Source: Sulfuricella sp035530375
Lineage (GTDB): Bacteria; Pseudomonadota; Gammaproteobacteria; Burkholderiales; Sulfuricellaceae
DNA length: 64,000 nt
Assembly: GCA_035530375.1 (NCBI GenBank)
Contig: DATKUY010000046.1
Coordinates: 1-64,000, forward strand
Direction: 5' to 3'
The translations under genes were made by a program, and so were the position numbers. Positions 55,501-63,312 of this stretch are shown one piece after another. The first letter of the stretch is position 1; each line of letters begins with the position of its first letter. The notes below the pieces were generated by a model, which saw nothing but the letters and a program-made list of their open reading frames with translations, did no database searches and was not told where the DNA came from.

Positions 55501-55653
55501 TGCGACCACATTCACCTGGATGTCAGACACATCGGGAAACGCTTCGATGGGCAAATTCTTGAAAGCGAGGATGCCGCCAAATATGAAGATCGCCGTGCCC
55601 AACACTACAAACAAAGGCTTGGTAAGGGCAAAACGGACAATTCGATTAATCAC
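52540..55653 (-). CDS. czcA: CzcA-type heavy-metal RND efflux pump
   Basis: This 1037-residue inner-membrane proton/metal antiporter has 12 helices and two large periplasmic loops. The helix IV motif reads AMDFGIIVDGAVIIVEN, which is the DFG-xxx-DG form of pumps for divalent cations (Co, Zn, Cd, Ni) and not the form of CusA. The start is a GTG at 55653 with GGGA upstream. It is the last gene of the czcCBA operon, which runs outer-membrane protein, adaptor, pump. Confidence 0.93.
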   Translation of the reverse strand: MINRIVRFALTKPLFVVLGTAIFIFGGILAFKNLPIEAFPDVSDIQVNVVALYPGHAAEEVEKQVTIPIEVAMSGMPNTVRTFTHTQFGLSFMMITFNDKTNDKEARQLVFERLRGIDLPPGVEPDVEPLSTSIGEIFRFRVQGDRLNSRQLREIEEWVVEKALKKVPGVADVVSMGGAIKQYEVNPDLARMRDAKLTLSQLFGALSRANANAGGGAVEQGRQQFLVRSLGLFKTSADIERVVVSDNGKGVPILVRDVASVNEANAPVQGLVGQDKADDIVNGLVLMRKGENPSEVLKGIKQTVAELNAHGLPVGVQLKPYYDRQWLIDKTLHTVFSNLLEGALLVTTILLLFLGNLRAALIVASIIPLAVLSTFIGLKFLGMPANLLSLGAMDFGIIVDGAVIIVENVFLRLGSLSDEAQQDFKQRMRTIYNAVIEVGRPTLFSMLVIIAAHIPIFTLQRAEGRIFAPMAYSVTSALVGSLILSLTLVPLLCLWLLRDHIPHHDNRLLLWFKRFYEPAFKWSIASPGKVMSVALLLLVAALALSGRLGTEFLPELDEGSIWVNVSLPPSVSQAEAQLAARRIREALHSVPEVNTVISKFGRPDDGTDPKIFNSGEFFVELKPKQSWRSGLDKAHIIGQMDKAVSSLPGLETSFSQPIRDNVLESISQVDGQIVIKVHGDDLTQLHSVGRAIVEQISSVPGVSRAYIDRDGELPQQVIDIDREAAARYGINVGDIQDTVETALAGKATTELWEGERHFSVVVRLSEPQRALDKLGSLLIAAPGGAQIPLGELAHFRQTLGALDIARENGQRVLSIGIFIQGRDMGSVVSDMKARVGANVKIPNDVTLSWSGEFENQERAMARLSVVVPLSILLIFVLLFDAFGSFRSALLIVANIPFALIGGIVALFVTGIPLSVSAAIGFIALFGQAVLNGVVMVSVFNQLIEAGLTPEQAVHDGAMSRLRTVLMTGLLAMFGLLPMALSHSIGAETQRPLAVVVIGGLISATLLTLLVLPSIYLWTVKRYGALKNSAYDRELSLD

Positions 55654-55668
55654 GTTGTTTATTCCCGG

Positions 55669-56865
55669 TTACTTGACGAGCGGCGTATTCACTGGCGCGG
55701 CTGGCGACACGTCGTTTGAACCAGAGCGAGAATTTTCATCGAGCAACTTCTGCAAATAGAGCGCCCCATCAACCACTACCTGATCACCCTTGTTCAGCCC
55801 TTTTTCAATCGATACCCACTGGTCGCTGAAGGCTACAGGCATAATTGTTCTGCGGGTGAATTGCCCTTCAGCGGTACGGATAAACACCTGCTGCATTCCA
55901 TTACTGATGAACACCGCCTTGGTCGGCACGTCCAGCACGCCGTGAGCCTGGCTGGTTAATTCTGCGGTCACATACATTTCACTCTTTAAATGTCGCTGAG
56001 GGTTGCGTAATCGGGCTCGTACTTTCAGGGTGCGACTGATGGGATCCAGCGCATCGCCGATATGGTCAATCTGCGCTTCAAACGTCTCTTCTGGCCATGC
56101 ACTGGCGCGCAACGTAACTTTCATACCTGAATGCAGAATATTAATCGCACGTTCGGGCGCATCGATCCAGCACCACAGGTAGGTAGGGTCACTTATAACG
56201 AAAAGTGGGGCGCCGGGCTGGTCTGGTCGCCATTCCATACCAGGGTTGATGTTGCGCTCGACCACCACACCGGCAATCGGGCTGCGCAGTGCGAAGCGTT
56301 GATCCACCGTGCTGGACGCACCCAATGATTTTAGTCGCAAACTTGCACGCTCGGCCTCGGCGCGGGTGCGCGCCAAGTCAAGTTGCGCCTGTTCTATGTC
56401 CTTGCCGGCAACGCCATTGACTGCGAATAAGTCCTTGGCGCGCGCCAGGTTGCGTTCGGCTTGTGACAGTTCGGCTTGGGCGTGCGCCGATTCGGCTTGG
56501 GCGTTACCGAGTTCTGGCGAGTTTAATTGCGCCAGAGGCTGGTTGACCTTGACCCGTGATCCTGCCTGCACCATGATCTCGTCAATACGCCCGGCTATGG
56601 GCGACGTAATGCGGCTTGTATGATCCTCGTCCCAAACGACACGGGCAGGCAGGCTGAACACGCTTTCATGTGCGGCCACCACCGGCGAAGTGAGCAAACG
56701 TTGCGCCGCCGACGAGTTGGCGGGAAAGCGAATGGTATTGCCTGAAACAATCGGTTCATTAGATGGCAATGATTCAGGAGCCTTGCCACAAGCAGTTAGC
56801 AAGACGGCAAATATGGCTACGAAAAACGTAGCCATGGCAGGGAAGCGTAATTCATTTTTGATCAT
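55669..56865 (-). CDS. czcB: CzcB-type periplasmic adaptor, lipoprotein
   Basis: The 398 residues have a lipoprotein signal (VLLTACGKAPES), a lipoyl-like domain (ITSPIAGRIDEIMVQAGSRV), an Ala/Glu-rich alpha-hairpin (AQAESAHAQAELSQAERNLA) and C-terminal barrel domains. It lacks the long His-rich tail of Ralstonia CzcB. It links the CzcA pump to the outer-membrane channel. The ATG at 56865 overlaps the stop of the upstream gene (ATGA), and 15 bases separate its end from czcA. Confidence 0.92.
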   Translation of the reverse strand: MIKNELRFPAMATFFVAIFAVLLTACGKAPESLPSNEPIVSGNTIRFPANSSAAQRLLTSPVVAAHESVFSLPARVVWDEDHTSRITSPIAGRIDEIMVQAGSRVKVNQPLAQLNSPELGNAQAESAHAQAELSQAERNLARAKDLFAVNGVAGKDIEQAQLDLARTRAEAERASLRLKSLGASSTVDQRFALRSPIAGVVVERNINPGMEWRPDQPGAPLFVISDPTYLWCWIDAPERAINILHSGMKVTLRASAWPEETFEAQIDHIGDALDPISRTLKVRARLRNPQRHLKSEMYVTAELTSQAHGVLDVPTKAVFISNGMQQVFIRTAEGQFTRRTIMPVAFSDQWVSIEKGLNKGDQVVVDGALYLQKLLDENSRSGSNDVSPAAPVNTPLVK

Positions 56866-58439
56866 CTGGCCGATTCTCCTGATGCCAAGGTATGCAGTTG
56901 AGCAATGGATGGTTTGGTCTCTTGTGTCGCCATGACATCTGGGCGATTCCACCAGCCACCACCCAGAGCTTGGTAAAGTGCTGCCGTATCACCAAAGCGG
57001 TTTGTTTGTGCCCGCGTCAGATTGATGACAGACTGAAGATAGCTTTGCTCGGCGGTAAGCTGTGTCTGATAATTGACATAGCCGAATTGGTATTGCTTGC
57101 GGGTAATTTCGAGCGTTTTTTGCGCGGCTTGCATAGCAGTGGCCGCCGCCTTGAGTGCACGGGCGTCAGACTGGATGGTGTACAGTGTATCGGCGACATT
57201 TTGCAAAGCAGCAATTACGGTACTGCGATACATTGCCCCGGCTTGAATCAGTACCTGCTCTGCGGCGCGGGACTTGGCGCGCAACGTGCCGCCATCAAAA
57301 ATGGTGTAGGCGACATTGGCGGCCAAATTGAAGAAGCCTCCGCCGGCACGGAACATCCACTCTGGTGTTGCAGCCATGCCACCTATTGCAGCAGTCACGG
57401 TAAATTGCGGCAATTTGTTGGCAATCGCCACGCCTGCCTGGGCACTGGCAAAATGCAATTGCTCTTCTGCGATACGGACATCAGGACGTTGCTCGATAAT
57501 TTTGGAAGGCAGGCTGAGCGGGAGCTCCTGCGGCAGATGCAAGGATGCAAGCTCAAACTTTTCATCAACATCTTCATTGGGCAAATTGCCCGCCAGTGCA
57601 CGAATCAAATTACGCGTTTGTTCCATCTGTGTCTGTAATGGAGCGAGCGTTTGTTCGTCCGAAGCCAGTGCGGATTCCTGTGCGGCCACCTCTATGCCGG
57701 ATACATAGCCGAGCTTGAACTGATTGCGCAAAATTTCCAGCATCTCTTTGTTGATGCAGACAATTCTGTCCATCGCCACAAGTTGTGCGCGGATTGATGC
57801 TTCTTGCAGTGCGGCGGCAACCACATTGGAGGCTAAGGTAATATAGGTTGCCTCCATCTGAAATTTCTGCGTGGCCACCTGAGTTTCGGCAGATTCCATT
57901 TGTCTGCGATTGAGGCCAAATACATCCGGCACGTAGCCAACCGTTAATTGAGCGACATGGAAATTGTAATAGACCGGACTCGCAGGGCCAGGCGGTGCTT
58001 GAATTATTTCGCCATTACCCTGTATTCCGGGAGCGCTGCTGCCCATGTTTCCGGCTAATTTGTTTCTTGACGGCGAATAGCTTGTTCCAACAGTTGGGTA
58101 GAAAAACCCATTCTGGGCAACCACATTCTCCTGAGCCTGACGCAGGGCGGCCTGAGCAGATTCGATACTGGGGTTGGTCATGAACGCGCGCTTGATCAGC
58201 GAGTTAATCTGTGGCGACTGGAACAGCGTCCACCAATCGAATGGAATATCCACGGTTGGATTAATTCGTTGAGACTCTCCGCCTAATACGGGTGCTGAAG
58301 CGGTTGTCCCAGGCATTACCTCAGGCGAGTAAGATTTTGCAGTGGGTGCATCTGGCCGTTTGAAATCGGGACCGACAGCACATCCTGCCAAAGCTACTGA
58401 AATCAGTAGGAATGTTATAGGGAATCTGTTCGTTGACAT
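56862..58439 (-). CDS. czcC: NodT/CzcC-type outer-membrane efflux lipoprotein
   Basis: The 525 residues have a lipobox (SVALAGCAVGPDFKRP) and two TolC-like repeats with long helices (for example RQMESAETQVATQKFQMEAT). The sequence is closer to the NodT/OprM type than to classic CzcC. It forms the outer-membrane channel of the metal pump. The ATG at 58439 is chosen because the upstream extension runs through the hairpin at 58480 and has no family match. It is the first gene of the operon. Confidence 0.9.
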   Translation of the reverse strand: MSTNRFPITFLLISVALAGCAVGPDFKRPDAPTAKSYSPEVMPGTTASAPVLGGESQRINPTVDIPFDWWTLFQSPQINSLIKRAFMTNPSIESAQAALRQAQENVVAQNGFFYPTVGTSYSPSRNKLAGNMGSSAPGIQGNGEIIQAPPGPASPVYYNFHVAQLTVGYVPDVFGLNRRQMESAETQVATQKFQMEATYITLASNVVAAALQEASIRAQLVAMDRIVCINKEMLEILRNQFKLGYVSGIEVAAQESALASDEQTLAPLQTQMEQTRNLIRALAGNLPNEDVDEKFELASLHLPQELPLSLPSKIIEQRPDVRIAEEQLHFASAQAGVAIANKLPQFTVTAAIGGMAATPEWMFRAGGGFFNLAANVAYTIFDGGTLRAKSRAAEQVLIQAGAMYRSTVIAALQNVADTLYTIQSDARALKAAATAMQAAQKTLEITRKQYQFGYVNYQTQLTAEQSYLQSVINLTRAQTNRFGDTAALYQALGGGWWNRPDVMATQETKPSIAQLHTLASGESAR

Positions 58440-58479
58440 GGAACTCTTTCGGGCGCTAGGCGCTAGGACTATCACAATG

Positions 58480-58517
58480 GATGAAGAACCCCGTGGCAAG
58501 CTACGGGGTTCTTCATC
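58480..58517. repeat. 15-bp perfect palindrome upstream of the efflux operon
   Basis: The arms gatgaagaaccccgt (58480-58494) and their complement (58503-58517) enclose an 8-base loop. There is no T tract on either strand. It lies in the spacer between the efflux operon and its two-component genes and would be in the operon's 5' leader. Confidence 0.8.
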
Positions 58518-58772
58518 GATCTGGCCTCGTTTCGCGCCATGTTGCCATTCAATTTGAATACACGTCTTAAATGTATCGTCCAATCCTGTCGCCAAGATGA
58601 CATGAAGCTGACAAAATCCTGACAAGATGATATCGATTGAAAAATTGTGCTATTCCATTGAGAAACATTGCCTGAAAAAGGTCGTTCGTACGATAAAATA
58701 CATACCTCGCTTAAACATTCCAAGCGGAGAACCCATGCTTGCAACACATTGCCAATTACCTATGAATGCCAT

Positions 58773-59441
58773 ATGCACGTTCTTTTAGTAGAGGACGACT
58801 CGGTTCTTGCCGACGGGGTTTCTCGTGCCTTGCAAGCGCATGGCATGGTGGTTGATGTCGTAGATAATGGCATTGATGTGGAACCGGCGTTGAAACATGC
58901 CGAAATTGCCGTAATGGTATTGGATATAGGCCTTCCCGGTATCGACGGGTTTGAAGTGGTAAGGCGATTGCGTTCACGAGGAAATCATCTTCCCGTGCTG
59001 CTACTCACAGCGCGCGATGCCATTCAAGACCGAGTGCGTGGGCTGGAGCTCGGCGCCGATGACTATCTGGTCAAGCCTTTTGCGACCATCGAACTAGTTG
59101 CGCGTTTAAAGGCACTGGTCAGAAGAAGCTCCCCCAAAACTGTGGAGTTGCGATTTGGCGAATTGTCATTGGATGCTTTTTCCATGCGTGCACACATCGG
59201 CGATAAACCGATTGATTTATCGGGTCGCGAATGGGCCGTTCTCGAATATCTGATGCAACAAGCTTCGCGCGTTGTGTCAAAGCAGCAGATCATCGATGCG
59301 ATCCTCCCATGGAGCGAAGAACTGACACTGAATGCCGTGGAAGTATATGTTTCCAGAATTCGCCCAAAAATTGCAGCGGCAAATATCGAAATCCGCACGA
59401 TTCGTGGCTTTGGCTACATGCTTGAAAAGACAGCGCCGTGA
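58773..59441 (+). CDS. OmpR-family response regulator for metal efflux
   Basis: The 222 residues comprise a receiver with phospho-acceptor D51 (VLDIGLPG), KPF at the usual lysine, and a winged-helix DNA-binding domain (LSGREWAVLEYLM, VEVYVSRIRPKI, IRTIRGFGYML). It is of the QseB/PmrA/TctD kind. The ATG at 58773 is the family start, although it lacks a clear ribosome site. It is divergent from the efflux operon and coupled to the kinase downstream, so it probably controls the pump. Confidence 0.9.
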   Translation: MHVLLVEDDSVLADGVSRALQAHGMVVDVVDNGIDVEPALKHAEIAVMVLDIGLPGIDGFEVVRRLRSRGNHLPVLLLTARDAIQDRVRGLELGADDYLVKPFATIELVARLKALVRRSSPKTVELRFGELSLDAFSMRAHIGDKPIDLSGREWAVLEYLMQQASRVVSKQQIIDAILPWSEELTLNAVEVYVSRIRPKIAAANIEIRTIRGFGYMLEKTAP

Positions 59442-60793
59442 AATCCAGCATACGGCTGAATCTGCTGAAATGGCTCATTGCCCCGCTTTTGATCATTAAT
59501 TTAATTGGTGCGGGGCTGATTTACTGGCTTGCTTGGGCACCGGCACAAATTGCGTTTGACCAAAGTCTGGCGGACGCGGCGTGGGCACTTATTCCTCGAT
59601 TGCGTGAAATACGTGGCACCATTTCGATCGACCTTCCGCAACAAGCGGAACAAGTGTTGCGCGTTGATCACTTTGATGACATTTATTTTGTCGTCCGCAA
59701 AGCGAATGGGCAGATAATTGCGGGTGATCTGGATTTTCCGCCACTGATTATGCCGAAAAAATTGAACGATCCGGTCGCCTACGACGGTTCGGCCCGAGGG
59801 GAGCCAATCCGCATTATTGCGCTGAATACAACCATTGGCACTGAACCTGTTTACATCGGCGTGGCCGAGACTTTGCGGAAACGCACCCATATACGCTCTA
59901 AAATTATTGTGGCGTTGCTGCTGCTAGAAGGTGTGTTGACATTGATGACCATCACCATTGCCTGGCTGGCGGTCACGAAAGGCTTGTTCCCACTCAAGAA
60001 AATGCAGGCCGATTTAAATTCTCGTAGTCACGATGACTTATCGCCGGTTAATGAAGACCACATTCCATTGGAACTTCGCCCCGTGGCCAACGCAATCAAT
60101 ACCCTGCTCAACAAAGTACAAGAAGGCGCCACTGCACAACAAATATTTCTCGCCAATATGGCCCATCAGCTTCGCACGCCATTGGCTGGACTTAAAGTGC
60201 AGCTTGAATGGCTTCAGCAGCGATATGCCTCCGAACATGAGACAGCACATTCGGCCAACCTGATGATGTCTTCTACAGAAAGGATGATTCGACAAACTAA
60301 CCAGTTATTGACGCTAGCCCGTGCCGAGCCTAGCCAGTTTGAGAAAGCACGCCTGAGTATGGTCGACTTAAATAAGCTGGTTGAAGAATCCATTCAGCAT
60401 TTTGTGGAGGAAGCGGACAAAAAAAGCATTGATTTGGGATTTAATCTGCGTTCGACTAAAGTGTTGGGCGATCGATTTCTGCTGCGCGATATGATCGACA
60501 ACCTGATTGATAATGCCATCCGCTATTCCCCTCAAAAAAGTACGGTTACCGTAAGTTGTTTCCAAAATGCGAATTATGGAATATTGTCGGTGGAAGACTC
60601 CGGTCCGGGCATCGCAGCATCTGAAAGAGATCTGATATTTAATCGTTTTTACCGCCTCAACGACAAGGTTGCCGGCAGCGGTTTAGGGTTGGCGATCGTA
60701 CGGGATATCGTTCGAGATCATGGCGCAGAAATTGTGTTGACATCTGGAGCACAAGGAAAGGGAACGATTTTTGTTGTGCAGTTCCCTCTTTGA
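59438..60793 (+). CDS. Sensor histidine kinase for metal efflux
   Basis: The 451 residues comprise a first helix (about 13-34), a periplasmic sensor (about 35-155), a second helix (about 160-180), a HAMP-like linker, a DHp domain with His in NMAHQLRTPLAGL, and an HATPase domain with DNLIDNAIRYSP, VEDSGPGI and GSGLGLAIVRDI. The start is a GTG that overlaps the regulator's stop (GTGA). It is of the QseC/TctE type. The periplasmic domain has no His/Cys-rich metal site that I can see, so the signal is not certain. Confidence 0.9.
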   Translation: MKSSIRLNLLKWLIAPLLIINLIGAGLIYWLAWAPAQIAFDQSLADAAWALIPRLREIRGTISIDLPQQAEQVLRVDHFDDIYFVVRKANGQIIAGDLDFPPLIMPKKLNDPVAYDGSARGEPIRIIALNTTIGTEPVYIGVAETLRKRTHIRSKIIVALLLLEGVLTLMTITIAWLAVTKGLFPLKKMQADLNSRSHDDLSPVNEDHIPLELRPVANAINTLLNKVQEGATAQQIFLANMAHQLRTPLAGLKVQLEWLQQRYASEHETAHSANLMMSSTERMIRQTNQLLTLARAEPSQFEKARLSMVDLNKLVEESIQHFVEEADKKSIDLGFNLRSTKVLGDRFLLRDMIDNLIDNAIRYSPQKSTVTVSCFQNANYGILSVEDSGPGIAASERDLIFNRFYRLNDKVAGSGLGLAIVRDIVRDHGAEIVLTSGAQGKGTIFVVQFPL

Positions 60794-61160
60794 GCCCCAT
60801 CCATGTTTGGTGGCATAGAATTCACAATAGGTTATCTCTAAAAATCCAGATTGATCTGATTAGCCTGTTATAGCTTGCTCGCTGAAGGTCTGCTTAGAAA
60901 CATGAAACAGACATGCGGTCACTGCTGCACGACGGTCCGAATATGGCACTACGCGGCCTTTCGCAAGCGCAGCGCTGGATCGCCCCCAATTGCGCCGCCC
61001 TGGACGGACACCCTGCACAAAACCGGTTCGGCATTGCAACAGGCCATCCCCGCATGCCTCGTTGAAGATGTAACCTTTTCCCGCTCCCCCCCGAATAACT
61101 ACGCAAAGAAGGCAATTCATCGCCGTATCTATAACTTAAATCTCTGCGAGGTGGAAAATC
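60794..61160. other. Spacer before msrB; contains an ECF promoter
   Basis: The first 110 bases are AT-rich like the efflux region and the rest is GC-rich, so the junction near 60900 may be the edge of the accessory block. No gene is supported. The ECF promoter at 61070-61095 and the msrB ribosome site are in its last part. Confidence 0.5.
61070..61095 (+). promoter_or_regulatory. Predicted SigF-type ECF promoter of msrB-dipZ
   Basis: GTAACC (61070-61075) and CGAA (61092-61095) are again exactly 16 bases apart. The flanking bases also match the promoter at 49865 (gatGTAACCttttt and CGAATAA in both). Transcription would start near 61102, about 60 bases before the msrB ATG. Confidence 0.75.
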
Positions 61161-61655
61161 ATGGACAGACGCAAATTTATCCAACTGACGGCAAGCGGGG
61201 CGGGCCTGCTGGCATTGCCGAAGTTCTTCATGCTGGAGCGGGCGATGGCGGCGGAGCGCATCGAGAAAATCAGCCGAACCGACGCGGAATGGAAAAAACT
61301 GCTGACGTCGGCGCAATACGACGTGCTGCGCCAGGAGGGCACCGAACCGGCATTTACCAGCCCGCTCAACAACGAAAAGCGCAGCGGCCTGTTTGCCTGC
61401 ATCGCCTGCGGGCTGCCGCTGTTCCCTTCAAAATTCAAGTTCGACAGCGGCACCGGCTGGCCGAGTTTTTATGATGTTCTGCCCGGCCATGTCGAAACCA
61501 AAACCGACCACAAGCTGCTTCTGCCGCGCACCGAATACCATTGCGCGCGCTGCGGAGGCCACCACGGCCATGTGTTCGATGACGGTCCCAAACCCACCGG
61601 GCTGAGATATTGCAACAACGGCGTGGCATTGAAATTTATCGCGGACAAGGCATAA
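61161..61655 (+). CDS. msrB: Tat-exported peptide-methionine (R)-S-oxide reductase
   Basis: MsrB reduces the R form of methionine sulfoxide in proteins. The 164 residues have a twin-arginine signal (DRRKFIQLTASGAGLLAL), placing it in the periplasm. The MsrB fold has two CxxC zinc pairs (CIAC, CARC), GTGWPSFYD, GHHGHVF and the catalytic Cys in GLRYCNNG, with the conserved Asn two residues later. GAGGTGG lies before the ATG. It is followed 4 bases later by dipZ, which probably supplies the electrons. Confidence 0.93.
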   Translation: MDRRKFIQLTASGAGLLALPKFFMLERAMAAERIEKISRTDAEWKKLLTSAQYDVLRQEGTEPAFTSPLNNEKRSGLFACIACGLPLFPSKFKFDSGTGWPSFYDVLPGHVETKTDHKLLLPRTEYHCARCGGHHGHVFDDGPKPTGLRYCNNGVALKFIADKA

Positions 61656-61659
61656 GAAA

Positions 61660-63312
61660 ATGAATTTTATCGATATCGGATTGGCGTTTCTCGAAGGGCT
61701 GGCGCTGATCGTCTCGCCCTGCATCCTGCCGGTGCTGCCGCTGGTGCTTGCGGCTTCGGTCGAGGGCGGCAAGCGCAGGCCTTACGGCATCATCATCGGT
61801 TTCGTGCTGGCGTTCAGCCTGTTCGCCATCGTGGCGCGCAAGCTTGTTGCATTGCTGGGCATCGACCTCGATGTAATCAAGGACGTTTCGCTGGTGCTGC
61901 TCGCCGTGTTCGGCCTGGTGCTGCTGTCTTCGAAGCTGTCGGATAAATTCAGCGCGATGACGCAGGGCGCGGCCAATTTCGGCAATCAGCTTGCTTCCAC
62001 CGGCGGAGCAGGGTTGCTCAGCGGCATCTTGATCGGCGCGCTGATCGGCCTGGTGTGGACACCGTGCGCGGGGCCGATACTGGCTGCCGTGCTGGTGCAG
62101 GTGATCCGCCAGCAGACCGATTTCGCCGGCAACCTGATCATCGTTTCGTTCGCCATCGGCGCGGGCGTGCCGATGCTCATCATTGCCCTGACCGGGAGAA
62201 AAATCATGAGCAAACTGGGTTTCCTGAGCCGCCATGCCGAAGCGCTGCGCAAAGGGTTCGGCGTGCTGATCCTGCTGTCGGTAGCCTACATCGCCTCCGG
62301 CGTGGATGCGCAATCCCTACTGACCCACACCATCCCGGCCAGGCAGGCTGCAACCACCAGCGTACTGACGTTGCAAGGGGGGCTGGACAAGCCTTATGCC
62401 GCGCCCGAATTCGCGGGCGTCGATGCCTGGCTCAACTCTCAGCCGCTCACCATGCAGAGCCTGAAAGGCAAGGTGGTACTGGTCGACTTCTGGACTTATT
62501 CCTGCATCAACTGCGTGCGCACGCTGCCCTACATCACCGCGCTGGACAGAAAATACCGCGACAAGGGGCTGGTGATCGTCGGCGTGCATTCGCCGGAATT
62601 CGAGTTCGAGAAAAAACTCGAAAACGTCAAGGCGGCAATTGCGCAGCACGCTATCCGCTATCCGGTAGCACTGGACAACCGGCTTGCCACCTGGGTGAAC
62701 TTCGATAACCGCTACTGGCCCGCGCATTACCTCATCGACCGGGACGGCAAGGTGGTCTACACGCATTTCGGCGAGGGCGAATACGACGTGACGGAAAACA
62801 ATATCCGCTACCTGCTCGGCCTGAAAAACGAGGCCGAAACCGCCAGGGCGGAGACGCCCGGCTTCCTGCCCGGACAAACGCCGGAAACCTACCTCGGCTA
62901 TGGCCGGGCGGAAAGCTTCGGCGGCCAGGAAAAGGTCGTGCCTGATGCACAAGGCGCGTTCCGCTTCCCCGCCTCTCTCGCTGAAAACGAATGGGCGCTG
63001 AACGGGAAATGGAAGGTGGAATCGGAGAAAATCGTCGCAGGCGAAAAAGGTTCTGCGCTGCGCCTCGACTTCAAGGCGCGCAAGGTGTTCCTGGTGCTGG
63101 GCACGGCCAGCGGCAAGCCGGTGCATGTCAGCCTCAGCCTGAACGGCCAGGAGGTCGGCGGCAATGCGGGCAAGGACGCGCCGGCGGGCAGGCTTACCGT
63201 CGAACGCAACACGCTCTATGAACTGATCGACCAGAAACAGATGAAAAACGGCCTGATTGAAATCCGGTCGGACTCTCCGGGCCTGGAAGCGTATGCATTC
63301 ACGTTCGGTTAA
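61660..63312 (+). CDS. dipZ: DipZ-type thiol-disulfide transporter (CcdA-TlpA fusion)
   Basis: The 550 residues comprise an N-terminal CcdA/DsbD-beta membrane domain with Cys in VSPCILP (residue 21) and WTPCAGP (about 136), a periplasmic thioredoxin-like domain with SCINCVR (near 282-286) and a C-terminal beta-sandwich (about 420-550). The protein moves reducing power from cytoplasmic thioredoxin to the periplasm. Its placement after msrB implies that it recycles MsrB. Its 3' end overlaps the next reading frame by 20 bases. Confidence 0.9.
   Translation: MNFIDIGLAFLEGLALIVSPCILPVLPLVLAASVEGGKRRPYGIIIGFVLAFSLFAIVARKLVALLGIDLDVIKDVSLVLLAVFGLVLLSSKLSDKFSAMTQGAANFGNQLASTGGAGLLSGILIGALIGLVWTPCAGPILAAVLVQVIRQQTDFAGNLIIVSFAIGAGVPMLIIALTGRKIMSKLGFLSRHAEALRKGFGVLILLSVAYIASGVDAQSLLTHTIPARQAATTSVLTLQGGLDKPYAAPEFAGVDAWLNSQPLTMQSLKGKVVLVDFWTYSCINCVRTLPYITALDRKYRDKGLVIVGVHSPEFEFEKKLENVKAAIAQHAIRYPVALDNRLATWVNFDNRYWPAHYLIDRDGKVVYTHFGEGEYDVTENNIRYLLGLKNEAETARAETPGFLPGQTPETYLGYGRAESFGGQEKVVPDAQGAFRFPASLAENEWALNGKWKVESEKIVAGEKGSALRLDFKARKVFLVLGTASGKPVHVSLSLNGQEVGGNAGKDAPAGRLTVERNTLYELIDQKQMKNGLIEIRSDSPGLEAYAFTFG

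Noticed and set aside
60875..61160. A gene in the spacer upstream of msrB
   Set aside because: The open frame runs across the ECF promoter and the msrB start in another frame, has no family feature and no ribosome site.
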